Assembly (NCBI GenBank): GCA_020746995.1
Contig: JAGPXD010000007.1
Location: forward strand, 1,054,001 to 1,118,000
DNA length: 64,000 nucleotides
From: Plectosphaerella cucumerina
Lineage: Eukaryota > Ascomycota > Sordariomycetes > Glomerellales > Plectosphaerellaceae
Direction: 5' to 3'
Position numbers and translations under genes: made by a program. Within the stretch, counting starts at the first letter, position 1. Each line of letters starts with the position of its first letter. Positions 20,277-31,466 of this stretch are shown here, piece after piece. The notes below the pieces were generated by a model, which saw only the letters and a list, made by a program, of their open reading frames with translations, searched no databases and was not told the origin of the DNA.

Positions 20277-20902
20277 GCTGGTGGCGGGTAGGGGGGCTTG
20301 GAGGTGGACTTTGGACGTTCAGGGGCTCTCAGACTGTGAGCTCGGAGATATGGCAGACTTTGTGAAAGAGCTTGCGGCACGAAGATTGAGGTGAAAACTA
20401 GTATGAAAATCGATATCTTTCATATCTTGACATGAACACCTGCACGAGACTTCCTTCCGGGAGGTGAACCTGATGCCCCATGGGGTTGGGTTGCTGGGTT
20501 GCCGCCGTCCCAATTGCCAAGACGCCCGCTCATCCCTCCCAAAACCCGACACGCGAGAGCCGACGAGTCGAAAGCGAGGGGTTCTTGGGGTTTAAGGATT
20601 CCTCCAGACCCGCGCTAAAATGCACCAAGACTTGGCACCGGACTTTTCCCCGGCGAGGAGGAGTAAGGCGGGGGCGGGGAGGTTGGCAATGGTTGCGGGC
20701 TGGTTCGTGGCTCGAGTCTCGCCGGGGGGCTGGGCTAAAGGGGCTTGGGCGAAGATATCGGCAGCACCATCTTCCTGGTGACTTGATGTCAGATTTCAGT
20801 CAAACATCAGCTTCGATCTATCATAGGTATTCATACAATGGGTGAGAAAAGAAGTACAACAAAGCTCGCATATCATATCCCCAAATAGCATGGTCAATAC
20901 AG
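20277..20902. other. Thiolase promoter and SDR 3' region
   Basis: The 626 bp hold no credible gene. A CCCGACAC site at 20545-20552 is the reverse complement of GTGTCGGG, present in the regulator promoter near 28.47 kb. Confidence 0.45.
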
Positions 20903-21793
20903 TTATAGCCTCGCCGGCAACCTCGATGCCCCATCCAGCCGAACAACGGTGCCATTGAGCATGTGGTTGTCCACAATATGCTCCACCATGGCCGCAAACT
21001 CGTCAGGCCGTCCACCCCTCGCAGGGAACTCAAGACCCTTCCGCACGCTCTCTTGTGCCTTCGCTGGCATGTTCGCCGTCATGTTGGAGTCGAACAGCCC
21101 AGGGGAGATGCAGACAGCCCTGATGCCCTGAGAAGCCAAGTCTCTGGCCAGCGGCAGCGTCATGGACGCGATGGCTCCCTTTGCTGCGCTGTATGCAACT
21201 TGACCCTCCTGTCCATCAAAGGCTGCCGCCGAAGCAACGGTGATGAGCACACCTCTTTGGCCGTCTGAGTCAGGCGTCTGCGATGACATGCGCGGGAGGA
21301 GCTGTCGGATCACATCGATGGTCCCGATGAGGCTGATGTCTACCACTTTTCTGAATTTCCCCAGTGTGAGTGGCGCATTTGACTTGGACAAGATCTGTGG
21401 GTAGTTTATTAGCTTTCGACATTTTCTTGTTGGTATGCTGCATCCGATTCACCTTTGCAGGACCCAAAAAGCCCGCGCAACAGACCACCGCATGGATTTC
21501 CAGGGCCATCTCGTCCGCCCAGGCGATGATGCCCTGAATTGCGAGGGCTATGTCTTCAGGATTTGAGACATCCGCCTTGAAGGATCGCAGCTTGGGTGAT
21601 CCTGATGACTCTGTTGGTAACGACAAGTCAATGACTGCTACATGCCCACCCAAGGCTTGCAAATGTTTGGTGGTGCCAGCTCCGAGTCCGGACAGGCTAG
21701 ACTTTTGTCAGTAAGTAGACACAACTACGTGAAAATGGAAGTCGATGATTCTTACCCGCCAGTCACCACAAAAAGCTTGTTCTCGAACTTCAT
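20903..21793 (-). CDS. Short-chain dehydrogenase, HSD10-like, PTS1 (ARL)
   Basis: Three exons (21793-21756, 21696-21453, 21394-20903) give 257 residues, the normal SDR length. The NAD-binding TGG-x2-GLG motif spans the first intron (VVTGG / LSGLGAG). The acidic residue after beta-2 (VIDLS) suggests NAD rather than NADP. The CCAG stretch replaces the usual NNAG, and the catalytic Ser plus YSAAK are present. It ends LPARL, a PTS1-type tripeptide. Architecture and C-terminus resemble type II 3-hydroxyacyl-CoA dehydrogenases, which would place it one step before the neighbouring thiolase in a beta-oxidation-like route in peroxisomes. It shares a 450-bp divergent promoter with the CoA ligase. The SDR class is certain; the substrate is inferred. 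Confidence 0.87.
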
Positions 21794-22243
21794 GTTGTTG
21801 TTCTGTCAACCAATGCTGATGAATCAGTAAGTAAGATCGGTGCGTTCAGGCAAGATCTAAGTCCCAACTCCATGCACCCTCCTCCTTATCACTAGTAAAT
21901 ACTCGACAGTCTCCCTGTAATAGAGACGAATCTCCACTTCCCCGCGTGTTGCCCTCGTTGTGGTCGGGCAATCTTGCCGATTCACCCCGCAAACCCGAGC
22001 TCGGGTGTCGTCAATCGGAATCAGACACCAAGCATCAGCCGGGCGATCAACAACCGACCCGAATATGAAGAACTACGGATCTGCGGGCAATGTCCAAAGA
22101 CCTCGATCTTTGAAAGGCGTCCAAGGACCTCGCGTTTGTGAGACTACCTGCATCTGCCTAGGTCTTCGAGATCAAACTCACCAGGCACTTCCTCCTCACC
22201 TTAATCTTGATTTTACTTGCAAGACCACATCGAAGATCACGCC
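21794..22243. promoter_or_regulatory. Divergent promoter for SDR and CoA ligase
   Basis: The 450 bp between the two start codons must serve both genes. They contain a perfect 14-bp palindrome, ACCCGAGCTCGGGT, at 21993-22006. Inside it CCG-N4-CGG has the layout bound by zinc-cluster dimers. The overlapping TCGGGTGTCG (22001-22010) recurs twice in the promoter of the regulator at 28759. Binding is inferred, not shown. Confidence 0.5.
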
Positions 22244-24087
22244 ATGGCCAACATTCGAACGGATAGGCAAGGTCTGGCTTCCATGGAGCGAGTGTCTCGC
22301 TACGGCGGTTCCCTCATCCATGGCCCAGCCCAGCCGGTCGACGTCGACAAGACTTTCGGGACCCTGATCAGAGAACAAGCCAGAATCAGACCAGACGATC
22401 TCCTCGTTGCTTCTCATCACCAGAAGAAAAGCCTCACATACGCCCAGACGAACGAGCGCAGCGATTGCCTTGCTCGAGGACTTGTCTCCCTCGGCGTCAA
22501 GAAAGGAGACAGAGTTGCCATTGTCATGGGCAACGAGATCGAGTACATCGAGACCTTCTTCGCTTGTGTCAAGCTCGGCACACCAATCACGCTCGCCAAC
22601 TACGCGTACAGCGAGCAGGAGCTTCACTCCGTCTTGTCGTCCTGCGGTGCATCCACCCTGATCATGGTGCCCGGTTTTGACCGGTACGACTACCGCGAGT
22701 GGATTCCAAACCTGCGTCAGGGCATTCCCAGCCTCAAGAACATCATCATTACCCATGGGCAAGGGCTTCGTCACGGCGGAATCTTGCAATATGAGGATGT
22801 CGTGGCCTCCGGGGCTACCCCTCAAGCCATCTCCGAGATTGACCTGCTGGCCCTGGAAAAGCACCACAGCGCCAGGGACATCATGAACCTTCAATTCACC
22901 AGCGGTTCGACTGGACTGCCCAAAGCCTCGGCTCTCACACATCGAGGAATCTATAACACCGGTGTACTCATTGGTAAAACCATGTATCTCACGCCCAAGG
23001 ACAGAATCTGTCTCCCGGTACCCCTGTTTCACAGCTTCGGACTCATCATCGGCCTGGCTGTGGTCGCAGCTCACGGTGCTTCCATCGTCCTTCCCGACAA
23101 CAAGTGTAACATCGAGGCCACATTGGAGTGCATTCCCACGTACAAATGCACCGGCCTATACGGCGTCACCACTATGTTTGTGGCAGAGATGGCCAGTCCC
23201 AACTTCAGCAAATACGACCTCTCCACCCTCAGATTCGCCATCCTGGCTGGTAGTGCGGTGCCTGAGACTTTGATGCGGAAGGTCTGGGCCGCGTTCGACA
23301 TCACGCAGACTCACACCAACTGGGGCCTAACAGAGTCGTCGTCCATCATCACCATGACGAGAGACACGGATACCATCCACCAGCGAACCATCACATCCGG
23401 CAGCCTCTTTCCCGGAGCTTCAGGAAAAATTGTTGATCCAGTGACGGGAAACGCTGTCCCAAGAGGTGAACGTGGGGAGATAGTTCTGCGGAGTTTTGGG
23501 TGAGTCTCCCTCACGAATTGAGAAACGGGTGCCAGCTAATTTGCCGCAGAATCCAAGAATGCTACTACGGAAACGACAAGAAGACAGCCGAGGCTCATCG
23601 AAGGGCTGGCGATGATTCGCAAGAGTGGTTCCACACTGGTGACGAGGGCTACATCGACGACGATGGCTACTTTGTCATCACCGGCCGCATCAAAGACATG
23701 ATTATCCGAGGAGGCGAGAACATCGCTCCCCTGGAGATCGAAGAACGCCTGGTCGCGCATCCTTCCATCGCGCAGGCCGCCGTAATTGGCGTGCCTGACG
23801 AGAAGTACGGCGAGCAGATCTGTGCTTTCGTGGAGCCATCTCAAACGGAAGATGGTATGCTGAGCGGACGGCCTGACGACCAGGAGTTGAGGGCCTGGGT
23901 GCGGGAGACCCTGGCTCAATTCAAGCAGCCCAAGTACATCGTTTGGCTTGGCTCCTGCCGAGAGTTCAGCGAATGGCCCAAGACGGCGAGTGGGAAGCTT
24001 CGCAAGCCAGACTTGCGCATCATTGCAGCGAAGATCCTTCGGCCACACCCAGTGGTTGAGATGGAAGCGCCAAGGGCGAGGCTGTAG
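22244..24087 (+). CDS. Acyl/aryl-CoA ligase, 4-coumarate-CoA ligase-like, PTS1 (ARL)
   Basis: Two exons (22244-23499, 23550-24087) give 597 residues. ANL-superfamily motifs are complete: P-loop FTSGSTGLPKASALTHRG near residues 219-236, NWGLTESS for adenylate binding, DEGYIDDDGYF with the ATP-binding Asp, TGRIKDMIIRGGENI hinge and the catalytic Lys in KTASGKLRKP. The protein ends APRARL, a PTS1 signal, so it should activate its acid inside peroxisomes. Fungal members accept cinnamic acids, medium-chain or precursor acids. Head-to-head pairing with the ARL-tailed SDR and nearness to the AKL-tailed thiolase suggest these act in sequence. The ATG at 22244 is chosen because upstream in-frame codons lack an ATG. 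The acid used is unknown. Confidence 0.9.
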
Positions 24088-24917
24088 AATGGGGCATAGA
24101 ATCACGGCTGTACCTGGCAGAGCCTGTCAGAACATGAGACGCGGTTATCTCCGATAGATGGGCCAGATTTCAGAGGATATGTGACATAAACCGATGCATC
24201 GCAGATGCGCTTCAGATGTTTGCCGTGTTCCGTGGCAGCGTGAGGTACGGTGCAGTTCCCGTCAGCTCCACGTCACCTCCGATCGTCTTCCAAGCCATTC
24301 CAATCCGTAATCCGCACTTCAGAAGCAACTACCGAAGCTTGTACCGGGGCCTTGAAATGGAACACGGACACTCGGCAATCGGCTTGTCATCTTGTCGTCA
24401 CCAAGCCTCCGGCCCCACCGAGCATCCCGGACTGCCGACGTCCTCCGGGCGAACTCACGCCTCGGAGAGTAAGCTCCGCCTATTTCAGTGCGACCTCGGA
24501 GCAGTATCTACGGGCTGCTATCATCACCACTTTGGTTTTGCCGTCATGATTATTGCTTATGGGGATATCTCCGAGCCTGGCCACAAAGCAGGTACAGGAC
24601 GACCTGCATCTCAACGCCTCGGTCGCAAGTGGATTGGTTCAGAATCGCGATGTACCGACAGGGCCGGGGATTTCTAATCCTTTGGGTTGCAGTATCAACT
24701 TAGAAGGCCGAACAATGACGGATTGGAAGCAAAATTTTCGAGTCAATGACGAATAATCGGCCTTCGACATCCGTCCCAGACCTGGGTGGTGTCTCCGGGT
24801 CACGGAGGCTCTCGATAGATAAACCTCCCCGCAGCAGTCGACGTTTGGTGGATGTGTTTGAGATTCACTCCCCACAGCGACTAAACAGAAAACATCTTGC
24901 CAGACGTTCTTGGGATT
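24088..24917. other. Intergenic region upstream of the rds1-like gene
   Basis: The 830 bp contain short frames without motifs. No TATA box or repeat stands out, and I see nothing further. Confidence 0.45.
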
Positions 24918-26315
24918 ATGTCTCTTTTCCTCCAAGTCGGCGGGCTCTTCGCCCTGGCCAACGGCGTTTACGCAGCGCCATTTGTATCAGAAGCGCAGAC
25001 AACCTTTTCGCAGGCAGCACCCACCGTTGTTCCGGTTGTCTCCTACACGAACGTGACCTCTCACGGACCGTTCACCGGCACTCCCACCACAACAGGTGCC
25101 GTGTCCACTGATGTGCTGGCATCATTCATCCCAGCTCTCCCTCCCGGACCCGACGCATACAAGTACCCAGCAGACGGCAAGCTTCATGCGCCGCAGCCAG
25201 CCCCGTTCACCCCCAGCGGCGGCATCGGAACCAATGGCAGCGCACCTGTCTACCGCGTCGAGTCCGACTTTGATTACCAGTCATTGGCACTCGCCCTGTA
25301 CCAGGAATGGATCGAGCTCGATCTGTTCAATTGGGCGCTTGAGAAGTGGGATGAGGAGGAATTCGCCCGTTGGGGCCTGAATGCCGAGGACAGACACCTC
25401 CTCGAGTTCATGGCCCAGCAGGAGATTGGCCACGCCACGCTCATCACCAACATGCTTGGACCTCAAGCACCTGTCCAGTGCACCTACAACTACCCCGTCA
25501 ATGACCTGCGCGAGTACATCGACTTCAGCCAGAAGCTGACGAGATATGGCGAGTCTGGCGTCTACGGCTTCCTCCCCCACCTCAACTCTGGTCCAGCGGC
25601 CCAGCTTCTGCTGCAGAGCATCACCACCGAAGCCCGACAGCAGATGATTTTCCGCCAGTTCAGCGGCCTCTTCCCCATGCCCGAATGGTTTGAAGTTGGC
25701 ATTCCCCAGTCATGGGCATGGACGCTCCTTGCGCCCTACATCAGCAGCTGCCCCCAGAACCAGACTCGCCTGATTTGGCAGAACTTCCCAGCTCTCCATG
25801 TGCTGAACCAGCCCAACCCGGCCAGAATCAACGGCAGCAGCGTCTACAATGAGACAACAGGTGGCTACGTCAACACGCTCTCGACCAAAGATATCGCCCC
25901 TGACGAGTTGTGCATCAATGCCACTGGCACAGGCGTCAACTGCAGCCCTGGCATCACCCGAAACCGCACCGAGCCTTTGTCATACGCCGGTCGTCAAGTC
26001 TTCCTGCAGTGGGACTGTCCCGGTCATGCCGTCGGCCCGAACAACAGTTACGTCACTTCGACCAGTGCGGGTGCTCCAGTCTATGCCGCATGGGTTTCTC
26101 AGCTCAACGTCACCTACTCTCTTCTGGAGGAGATCAATCTGGAGAACAACACCGCCTGGACTATTCAGCCCAATGTCTCCACCTACGAGGGGGATCCTGC
26201 CATCAACGGAACCATGTTCCTGGCGCTTACTGATGAGGATATTTACGTCACGCCTTACAATCTGACGCAGATTAACCCTCATGTCAGGGCTCTCGCTATT
26301 TACCAGGCTGGTTAG
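24918..26315 (+). CDS. rds1: Secreted Rds1-like protein with ferritin-like domain
   Basis: This is an intronless gene of 465 residues. Residues 1-19 (MSLFLQVGGLFALANGVYA) form a signal peptide with an A-x-A-type cleavage site. Residues ~120-260 hold the ferritin-like helical bundle: YQSLALALYQEWIELDLF with Glu at metal-ligand positions, then FMAQQEIGHATLITNML. More than ten N-x-S/T sites suggest heavy N-glycosylation and an extracellular or cell-wall location. Rds1 of fission yeast is induced by nutrient and other stress, and family members are often called stress response protein rds1. Its place inside the catabolic cluster may be incidental, but such proteins often accompany aromatic-acid clusters. 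Metal binding has been inferred for the family, and the enzymatic role is unclear. Confidence 0.85.
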   Translation: MSLFLQVGGLFALANGVYAAPFVSEAQTTFSQAAPTVVPVVSYTNVTSHGPFTGTPTTTGAVSTDVLASFIPALPPGPDAYKYPADGKLHAPQPAPFTPSGGIGTNGSAPVYRVESDFDYQSLALALYQEWIELDLFNWALEKWDEEEFARWGLNAEDRHLLEFMAQQEIGHATLITNMLGPQAPVQCTYNYPVNDLREYIDFSQKLTRYGESGVYGFLPHLNSGPAAQLLLQSITTEARQQMIFRQFSGLFPMPEWFEVGIPQSWAWTLLAPYISSCPQNQTRLIWQNFPALHVLNQPNPARINGSSVYNETTGGYVNTLSTKDIAPDELCINATGTGVNCSPGITRNRTEPLSYAGRQVFLQWDCPGHAVGPNNSYVTSTSAGAPVYAAWVSQLNVTYSLLEEINLENNTAWTIQPNVSTYEGDPAINGTMFLALTDEDIYVTPYNLTQINPHVRALAIYQAG

Positions 26316-26526
26316 AATGGAGGTTTCGAACACGCTTGTCGTATTTTGACAACTTATTAATGAAATATATCTGCCTACATCATCATTGTACTGCTTCAAT
26401 AATGATACAATAATATGCCAGTACTTTAGTGTCTTTGAAAAATCATTATAAGGATGTAATTCATGGAGCCATCATCGCAACTCACCTACAGAGATTATCA
26501 TCTACACGGCTGAGAGGCTGACATAC

Positions 26527-26563
26527 CTGCCTCTGTAGACTGGTCCCATTCTATGGCAAATAA
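26527..26563. repeat. Stray copy of the inverted-repeat element end
   Basis: CTGCCTCTGTAGAC here is identical to the right end of the inverted-repeat element at 60210. The similarity continues outward (CCCAT, TCTATGRCA, ATAA). A matching left end is not found nearby, so it may be a solo or eroded copy. Confidence 0.55.
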
Positions 26564-26843
26564 TCAGAGCTCCTCACCCTGATCTTCTCGGCGTGACTCT
26601 GCCTGCCCAGGTAGTGCAGTGGCTGACGTGGGCCAGATCGGGCGGCAAACACCTCCAAGCCTGAAAAGGGGCTTTTCTCCGAATTGGGTGTCGCTTGACG
26701 CAACAAGTGCCTGCATGGCATATGCAGGTGGCTGACATCTATTTCTCCGGGACGTTTTCGACCCCGCTTCGGCGGGCGAAGCCGATGTCTTGCCTACACC
26801 TTCTGGACGTCATTTTGAATGCATTCTGGGCAGGTTCTTGAGG

Positions 26844-26850
26844 TATAAAA
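26844..26850 (+). promoter_or_regulatory. TATA box of the second SDR gene
   Basis: TATAAAA lies 92 bp before the ATG at 26942, a typical spacing once a short 5' UTR is allowed for. Confidence 0.6.
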
Positions 26851-26941
26851 GTAACAGAATTCCTTCACTCCAGACAAACTTCAAGACATCTGCCTCAAAG
26901 CACGATCAAGTCGCATTACTGCTCACGGTTCTCTATCCAGG

Positions 26942-28164
26942 ATGCCTCCGTACACCTTGTCCGCCCCCATCGACTGCAATGTCGACTTTGAGACGCACCA
27001 TCTCGCAGGGAAAACAGCAGTGGTCACTGGAGGTGTGTAGACCACGGATGACTCACATGCGGCCAGTGCTGATTGCGTTCATCTCATTAGGGGCCAGTGG
27101 TATTGGTGAAGCCTATGTTAGAGCATTGGATGCTGCAGGGTATGTCTTTCCCCGTCCACAGCACGAGCACTGAACTAATGCATTTCTCGGAAAGCTTGAC
27201 TGTAGTAATTGGTGATCGGGATGCGAAGCGTGGAGAAGCTCTCGCTGCTGAGCTGAAGAGGTATGTTTCGCTGTCTCCAGCCGTGCATGAAGCATTGCAG
27301 AGCTAATACATCACGACTCTCAGTTCAAAGTTTGTCCAGTGCGATGTCACCAACTGGGAGGATCAGGTTCGGCTCTTTAAGACGGCAAAGGAGGCGTCGC
27401 CATCCGGGAAGATCCAATTCGTTGTTGCAAACGCAGGAATCACCCGCGAGGATGACGTCTTTTCCTTCGACGGTCCGTCCGAAACCCCAGTGCCCCGTTG
27501 AACCAACCTCAGGAAGTTCTCATGCTGATGTTTCCGTTTACCCTGCAGCCGACGGGCCGAAGAAGCCGGACCTGAGCATCATCCAAGTGAACCTTCACGG
27601 TACATTATACACGACCAAGCTAGCACACCACTACTTCACTCTCCAAAACGGCACCCAGCCAAGTCCCAACCAGGAAGATTCCTGCCTTATCTTGGTCGGA
27701 TCCGGTGCGGCGTTCCTGGACTGTCCAAGAACCCCGCAGTACTGCAGCACCAAATGGGGCAACAGGGGCATTATGCATGCTCTGCGAAGGACAGCCTACT
27801 TCAATGGCTCCCGAGTCAACGTCATTTCTCCCTGGTGGGTGATATCTGATGTGTTACTGTTGACTCGACATCTGACGTGGCCTCTAGGTATGTCCGCACC
27901 AGCATTCTGCCACAGGAGCTGTTCGACAAGGTGGAACGATCCGGGGTGGAGTTCGCCACGACCGAGGATGCGGGCCAATGCCTGTTGCGCATCTTGAGTG
28001 ACCCAAGTGTCAACGGTAGATCCCTCTTCCTCTCTCCTCGAAAGTGGGCGCCGCGGGGGTATCTGGATCTTGACCTGGATGATTACGCGGGGAACGAATT
28101 GCTTCAAGAGATCCAAGCGGACCAGATCAGGGACACTCCAGTGGAGTTGGGTCTTTACCCTTGA
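26942..28164 (+). CDS. Short-chain dehydrogenase, cytosolic type
   Basis: Six exons (26942-27032, 27091-27139, 27195-27260, 27324-27472, 27549-27834, 27888-28164) give 305 residues. The cofactor motif TGGASGIGEAYV spans intron 1, followed by VVIGDRD, whose Asp points to NAD. The CDV motif, VANAG, the catalytic Ser in VGSGA and Y-x3-K (YCSTK) are all present. Fungal relatives resemble 15-hydroxyprostaglandin dehydrogenase-type SDRs. There is no PTS1, since it ends LGLYP. Its role in the cluster could be oxidation of an alcohol or aldehyde intermediate outside the peroxisome. The short exons (49 and 66 bp) are easy to miss in automatic prediction. The SDR assignment is firm; the substrate is not. 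Confidence 0.87.
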
Positions 28165-28758
28165 AATAACAGGTATCTGATTTCTGACGATTGTTCCGAC
28201 AAGTTGAAAGATTTCGGATTCATGTGGTTGAAGCCGGGGTCTGTTTTTGTTCAGAATGCTGGTAGATGAGGAAATGGATGAATAAATTCGAATCATCAAT
28301 GCGCGAATGGTTCTTCTGGTGACAGACTGGAAGCATCCGGGTCTCGAACTGTTTGGATCGACCGCGACTCGAGCTGTCTGGTCGTCTTGGGTGCCGACCT
28401 GGCTCCTCAGAAAATCGATTGCCCCTATTCCGGGCAAAGTGAGATCGGTCGGGTTCAGCGTGGTGTCGGGTGTCGGTGGCCTCAGCTTCCCTGTCGGGTG
28501 TCGGCAAACTCCCGCAACCCGCCGGGTACTATTCCGAGCCCGGGAACAAGCCCCTATCACGAGGAATGGCGTGGGTCGAAGACCCCAGACCTCAACAGAT
28601 CCCCACCGTATATCCCGCATCCACCACGTCGGCTCACCGATCGCAAGAAGCTGACCGACCTGCCTGGCCAAGCTTTCGACCTGCCTACTTACGTCTAGGT
28701 ACGGACAACCCCAGGCGCTTTGTTCTCTCCATCCACCAGCCGACACAGCACACGCCCG
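28165..28758. promoter_or_regulatory. Promoter of the second zinc-cluster regulator
   Basis: The 594 bp contain two close copies of TGTCGGGTGTCGG (near 28466 and 28490). Their core TCGGGTGTCG also occurs in the SDR/CoA-ligase divergent promoter, which is compatible with autoregulation and a shared factor. No gene is seen. Confidence 0.45.
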
Positions 28759-31466
28759 ATGCCCGAATTCAGTGCGCAGGCCGGTGGCTCCACATCTGCG
28801 GAGGGCGCGAGAAAGACCTTTCGACGGAGGACACGGGCCGCGACGGCATGCATCCGCTGCCATCACCGGAAGGTCCGGTGCGATCTCACCCTCCGCCAAC
28901 CATGCACCAACTGTCTGCTTGATGGTGAAGATTGCAGCGCTCGAGAGAAGCGCCGTCGGGGGTGAGTCAGGCTTAGTTCAGCCGCTGCTTCGGCTGGGGT
29001 TCCGAAGGCATCTAGCTGACCTGTGTCCAGACCATCGCCACTCTACGGGAGGCCACCTCAAGCTGAGACAGACGTCTTGGACTGGGAAGCGCCTCTGTTC
29101 CCGCGGGATGTCGACCATGTTCAAGACGAGTCAACGGAAGAGGCTTCGCCGGCAAGCGAGACTCAAGGCACGCACCTATTCTACCACGGTTCGATATGAG
29201 GACTGACTTGGACCAGCTACGGGGCCGACTTTCAGAGCCTCCAGGCGACAAGACGTCCAGATTGAAGAGCCGGGCTTACCGAGGAGACAGAGTTCCGCCG
29301 TGAACGCCCAGTCTGACATCATCTACTCGGCCTACTCCTTCGTCAATGTTAACGGACTTTCGAAGCTTCCTCAGGAAGACATCCAGTACCTTGAGCTGAA
29401 GTCCTCCCTCCGACTGCCGACGCGCCCATACTTGGACGAATTCATCCGCCAGTACTTCCGCTATGTGCACCCATGTCTCCCAGTCTTGAACGAGGCCGAG
29501 TTCTGGGAAGTTTACCATGCGGATGAACGATCCGGTTCACATGTCCGACCGATATCCCTGTTCGTCCTGCAGTCGATGCTTTACCTGAGCTCTGCTGTAA
29601 GTTCTCTAAGCGAACAGTGCCGAACAATTGACTAACCAGTCGGAGTTCGTTTCTCCAGAAACGATAAGAGAGTCAGGCTACCAATACGTAAAATATGCAC
29701 GGAGGGTGTTCTACACCAGGGCCAAGGTATGTTTGGCAGTTGCCACGATGAAGATCTCGACTGACAAGCTGTTTCAAGATACTGCATGATCTTTCCGCAG
29801 AGCAAAGCCCACTGTCACGAGCTATCGGAGCCCTCATGCTGACGCATCGCTTCAATCAAGACGATAGGCAAGCCGGCAGCATTTGGCTCGGCATTGCCAT
29901 CCAAAACGCCCGAGCAAGTCATGACGGCTCCTGGGGTACTGGACCCTTTCCGGGGCAAGGTCCTTTGAAGCGACTCTGGTCATGTATCCACCTCCGCGAC
30001 CGCATCATCTCCATGGGCCTTCGACGGCCGATGCAGCTTCCATCAGTTGAAGATATTGAGGCCAATGCTCTGACAGAAGAGGACTTTGAAGACGAGACAC
30101 ATCACTCCAGAGTCTACGACGCGGCTACAAAGCGACGACTCGGCCGCATCTTGGTACAGCAGTATCGCCTAGGCATCCTCATGGGCGAGGTCATGCACAT
30201 CACCCAGCATCAAAGCGCAAGACCCGATACGTTGGCAATATCTGCAGCTCCTGGAAAGGCCAAGCCTCGATTGCCTGCATTACAAGAACGGCTTCGTCTG
30301 TGGCATGAAGAGGCCAGTGCCAGCTTTGAAGATCCAGCGCGGGCAAGCAAACCTCATCTATCGGCTGTGATGTTCTCGAGCATCACCATGATCTACTACC
30401 AGTGAGTTCTCGCTGTCTGAAGAGCAATTTCTCATGCAATACTGACTCAAGAAGCGCCACCAATATCTCACTCGCGACTTATGAGCTCCGCCAGCTGACC
30501 AAAGAGCAATCACTGGTGAACAACCCTACTCTTAGGGCTGAGAAGAGATTGGAACAGATTCGGCAAAAGCTCAAGCTGGCCTGCTCACAGACAGAGCGCC
30601 TGGCCATGTTGTTCGTCAACCATGGCGTGGTGGGTTGTCTGCCCATGACAGTGTCAGTTGATCTTCCCATCCAGAATCCAGGTGCAACACTAACATTGTG
30701 AAGACTCTCGTACCTCGCTTTCCCTCTCTTGCTGAGGGTACTTGAAACCAACGCCGCGCCAGGTGGGCAGGATCGGATAACAGAACGCCCAGTCTACTGC
30801 GCCCAAGTCATCAAGCAATGCGATACGCGTTATGAAGGAGGCGATCACGTTTTATCTCTCATTCGACAAGCTACGGCGTCCATGAGCGAGTACAGGCAAC
30901 TTTCCGTCACGGACAAACCCACGACTTCAGGTTCTGGAGGGTTCAACAACAAGCGAGCACGACCAGAAGGCGGCGATGATCCTCAGCAGCGGACGGTCTC
31001 GACCGCATGGGAGCGCCTCCTGTTGATGAAGCCTGCCCTCTTTGGACAGATCTCGGACTCGTTCTACGACGCCATGTCCCGCGGGAAGGGCATCAACACC
31101 GACAACTTCCCCAGTCTGCTGGAAGCATCCCTATCGGCGGGCGTCAACTCAGAAAAGACGCGTCAGAATGATGTGGATGACCGTACAGATCCCACGCAAG
31201 AGACCAGCCCTCTTGACGAGGAGGAAGCTGGGGTCTATGGCGGAAGCAAACGACAACGCATTGCGACAGATCGCCAGGATGAATGGGCTGCAAATGCTGG
31301 AAATGAGCCCGACTTGAGCCAGTGCCGGATGTTCGACCTGGGATCTGAGATGGCAGAGCCAGATTTGGATTTCTACGAATTGCCAGACATGGTGGCAAAC
31401 TGGTGGGAAGCAGAGCAGTCATGGGCGGAAGATCTCTTTGAAGATGTCTCCCAGATCCCGGCGTAG
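28759..31466 (+). CDS. Zn2Cys6 transcription factor within the cluster
   Basis: The proposed exons are 28759-28961, 29031-29188, 29217-29596, 29640-29726, 29779-30401, 30455-30652 and 30704-31466, in frame throughout and giving 803 residues. The zinc cluster lies at Cys31-Cys59 (C-x2-C-x6-C-x7-C-x2-C-x6-C), preceded by a basic FRRRTRAAT stretch. The middle-homology region includes RLPTRPYLDEFIRQYFRYVHPC and LWSCIHLRDRIISMGLRRP, typical of this class. The gap 29189-29216 would be an intron of only 28 bases, which is suspect; the true structure between 29170 and 29300 may differ or hide a frame error. The C-terminus is acidic and may activate transcription. Its position amid enzyme genes argues for pathway control. 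Confidence 0.78.

Larger units (their letters stand above)
26316..26941. other. Intergenic with TATA box and a stray repeat end
   Basis: The first 150 bp after the rds1-like gene are AT-rich 3' UTR-like sequence. The rest holds a MITE-end-like segment and a core promoter, listed separately. Confidence 0.5.

Noticed and set aside
22196..23074. 292-codon minus-strand open frame
   Set aside because: Antisense of the CoA ligase, whose motifs are unmistakable on the plus strand.
27796..28899. 367-codon minus-strand open frame
   Set aside because: Covers the SDR last exon, the promoter and the zinc-cluster exon in antisense; no domain.
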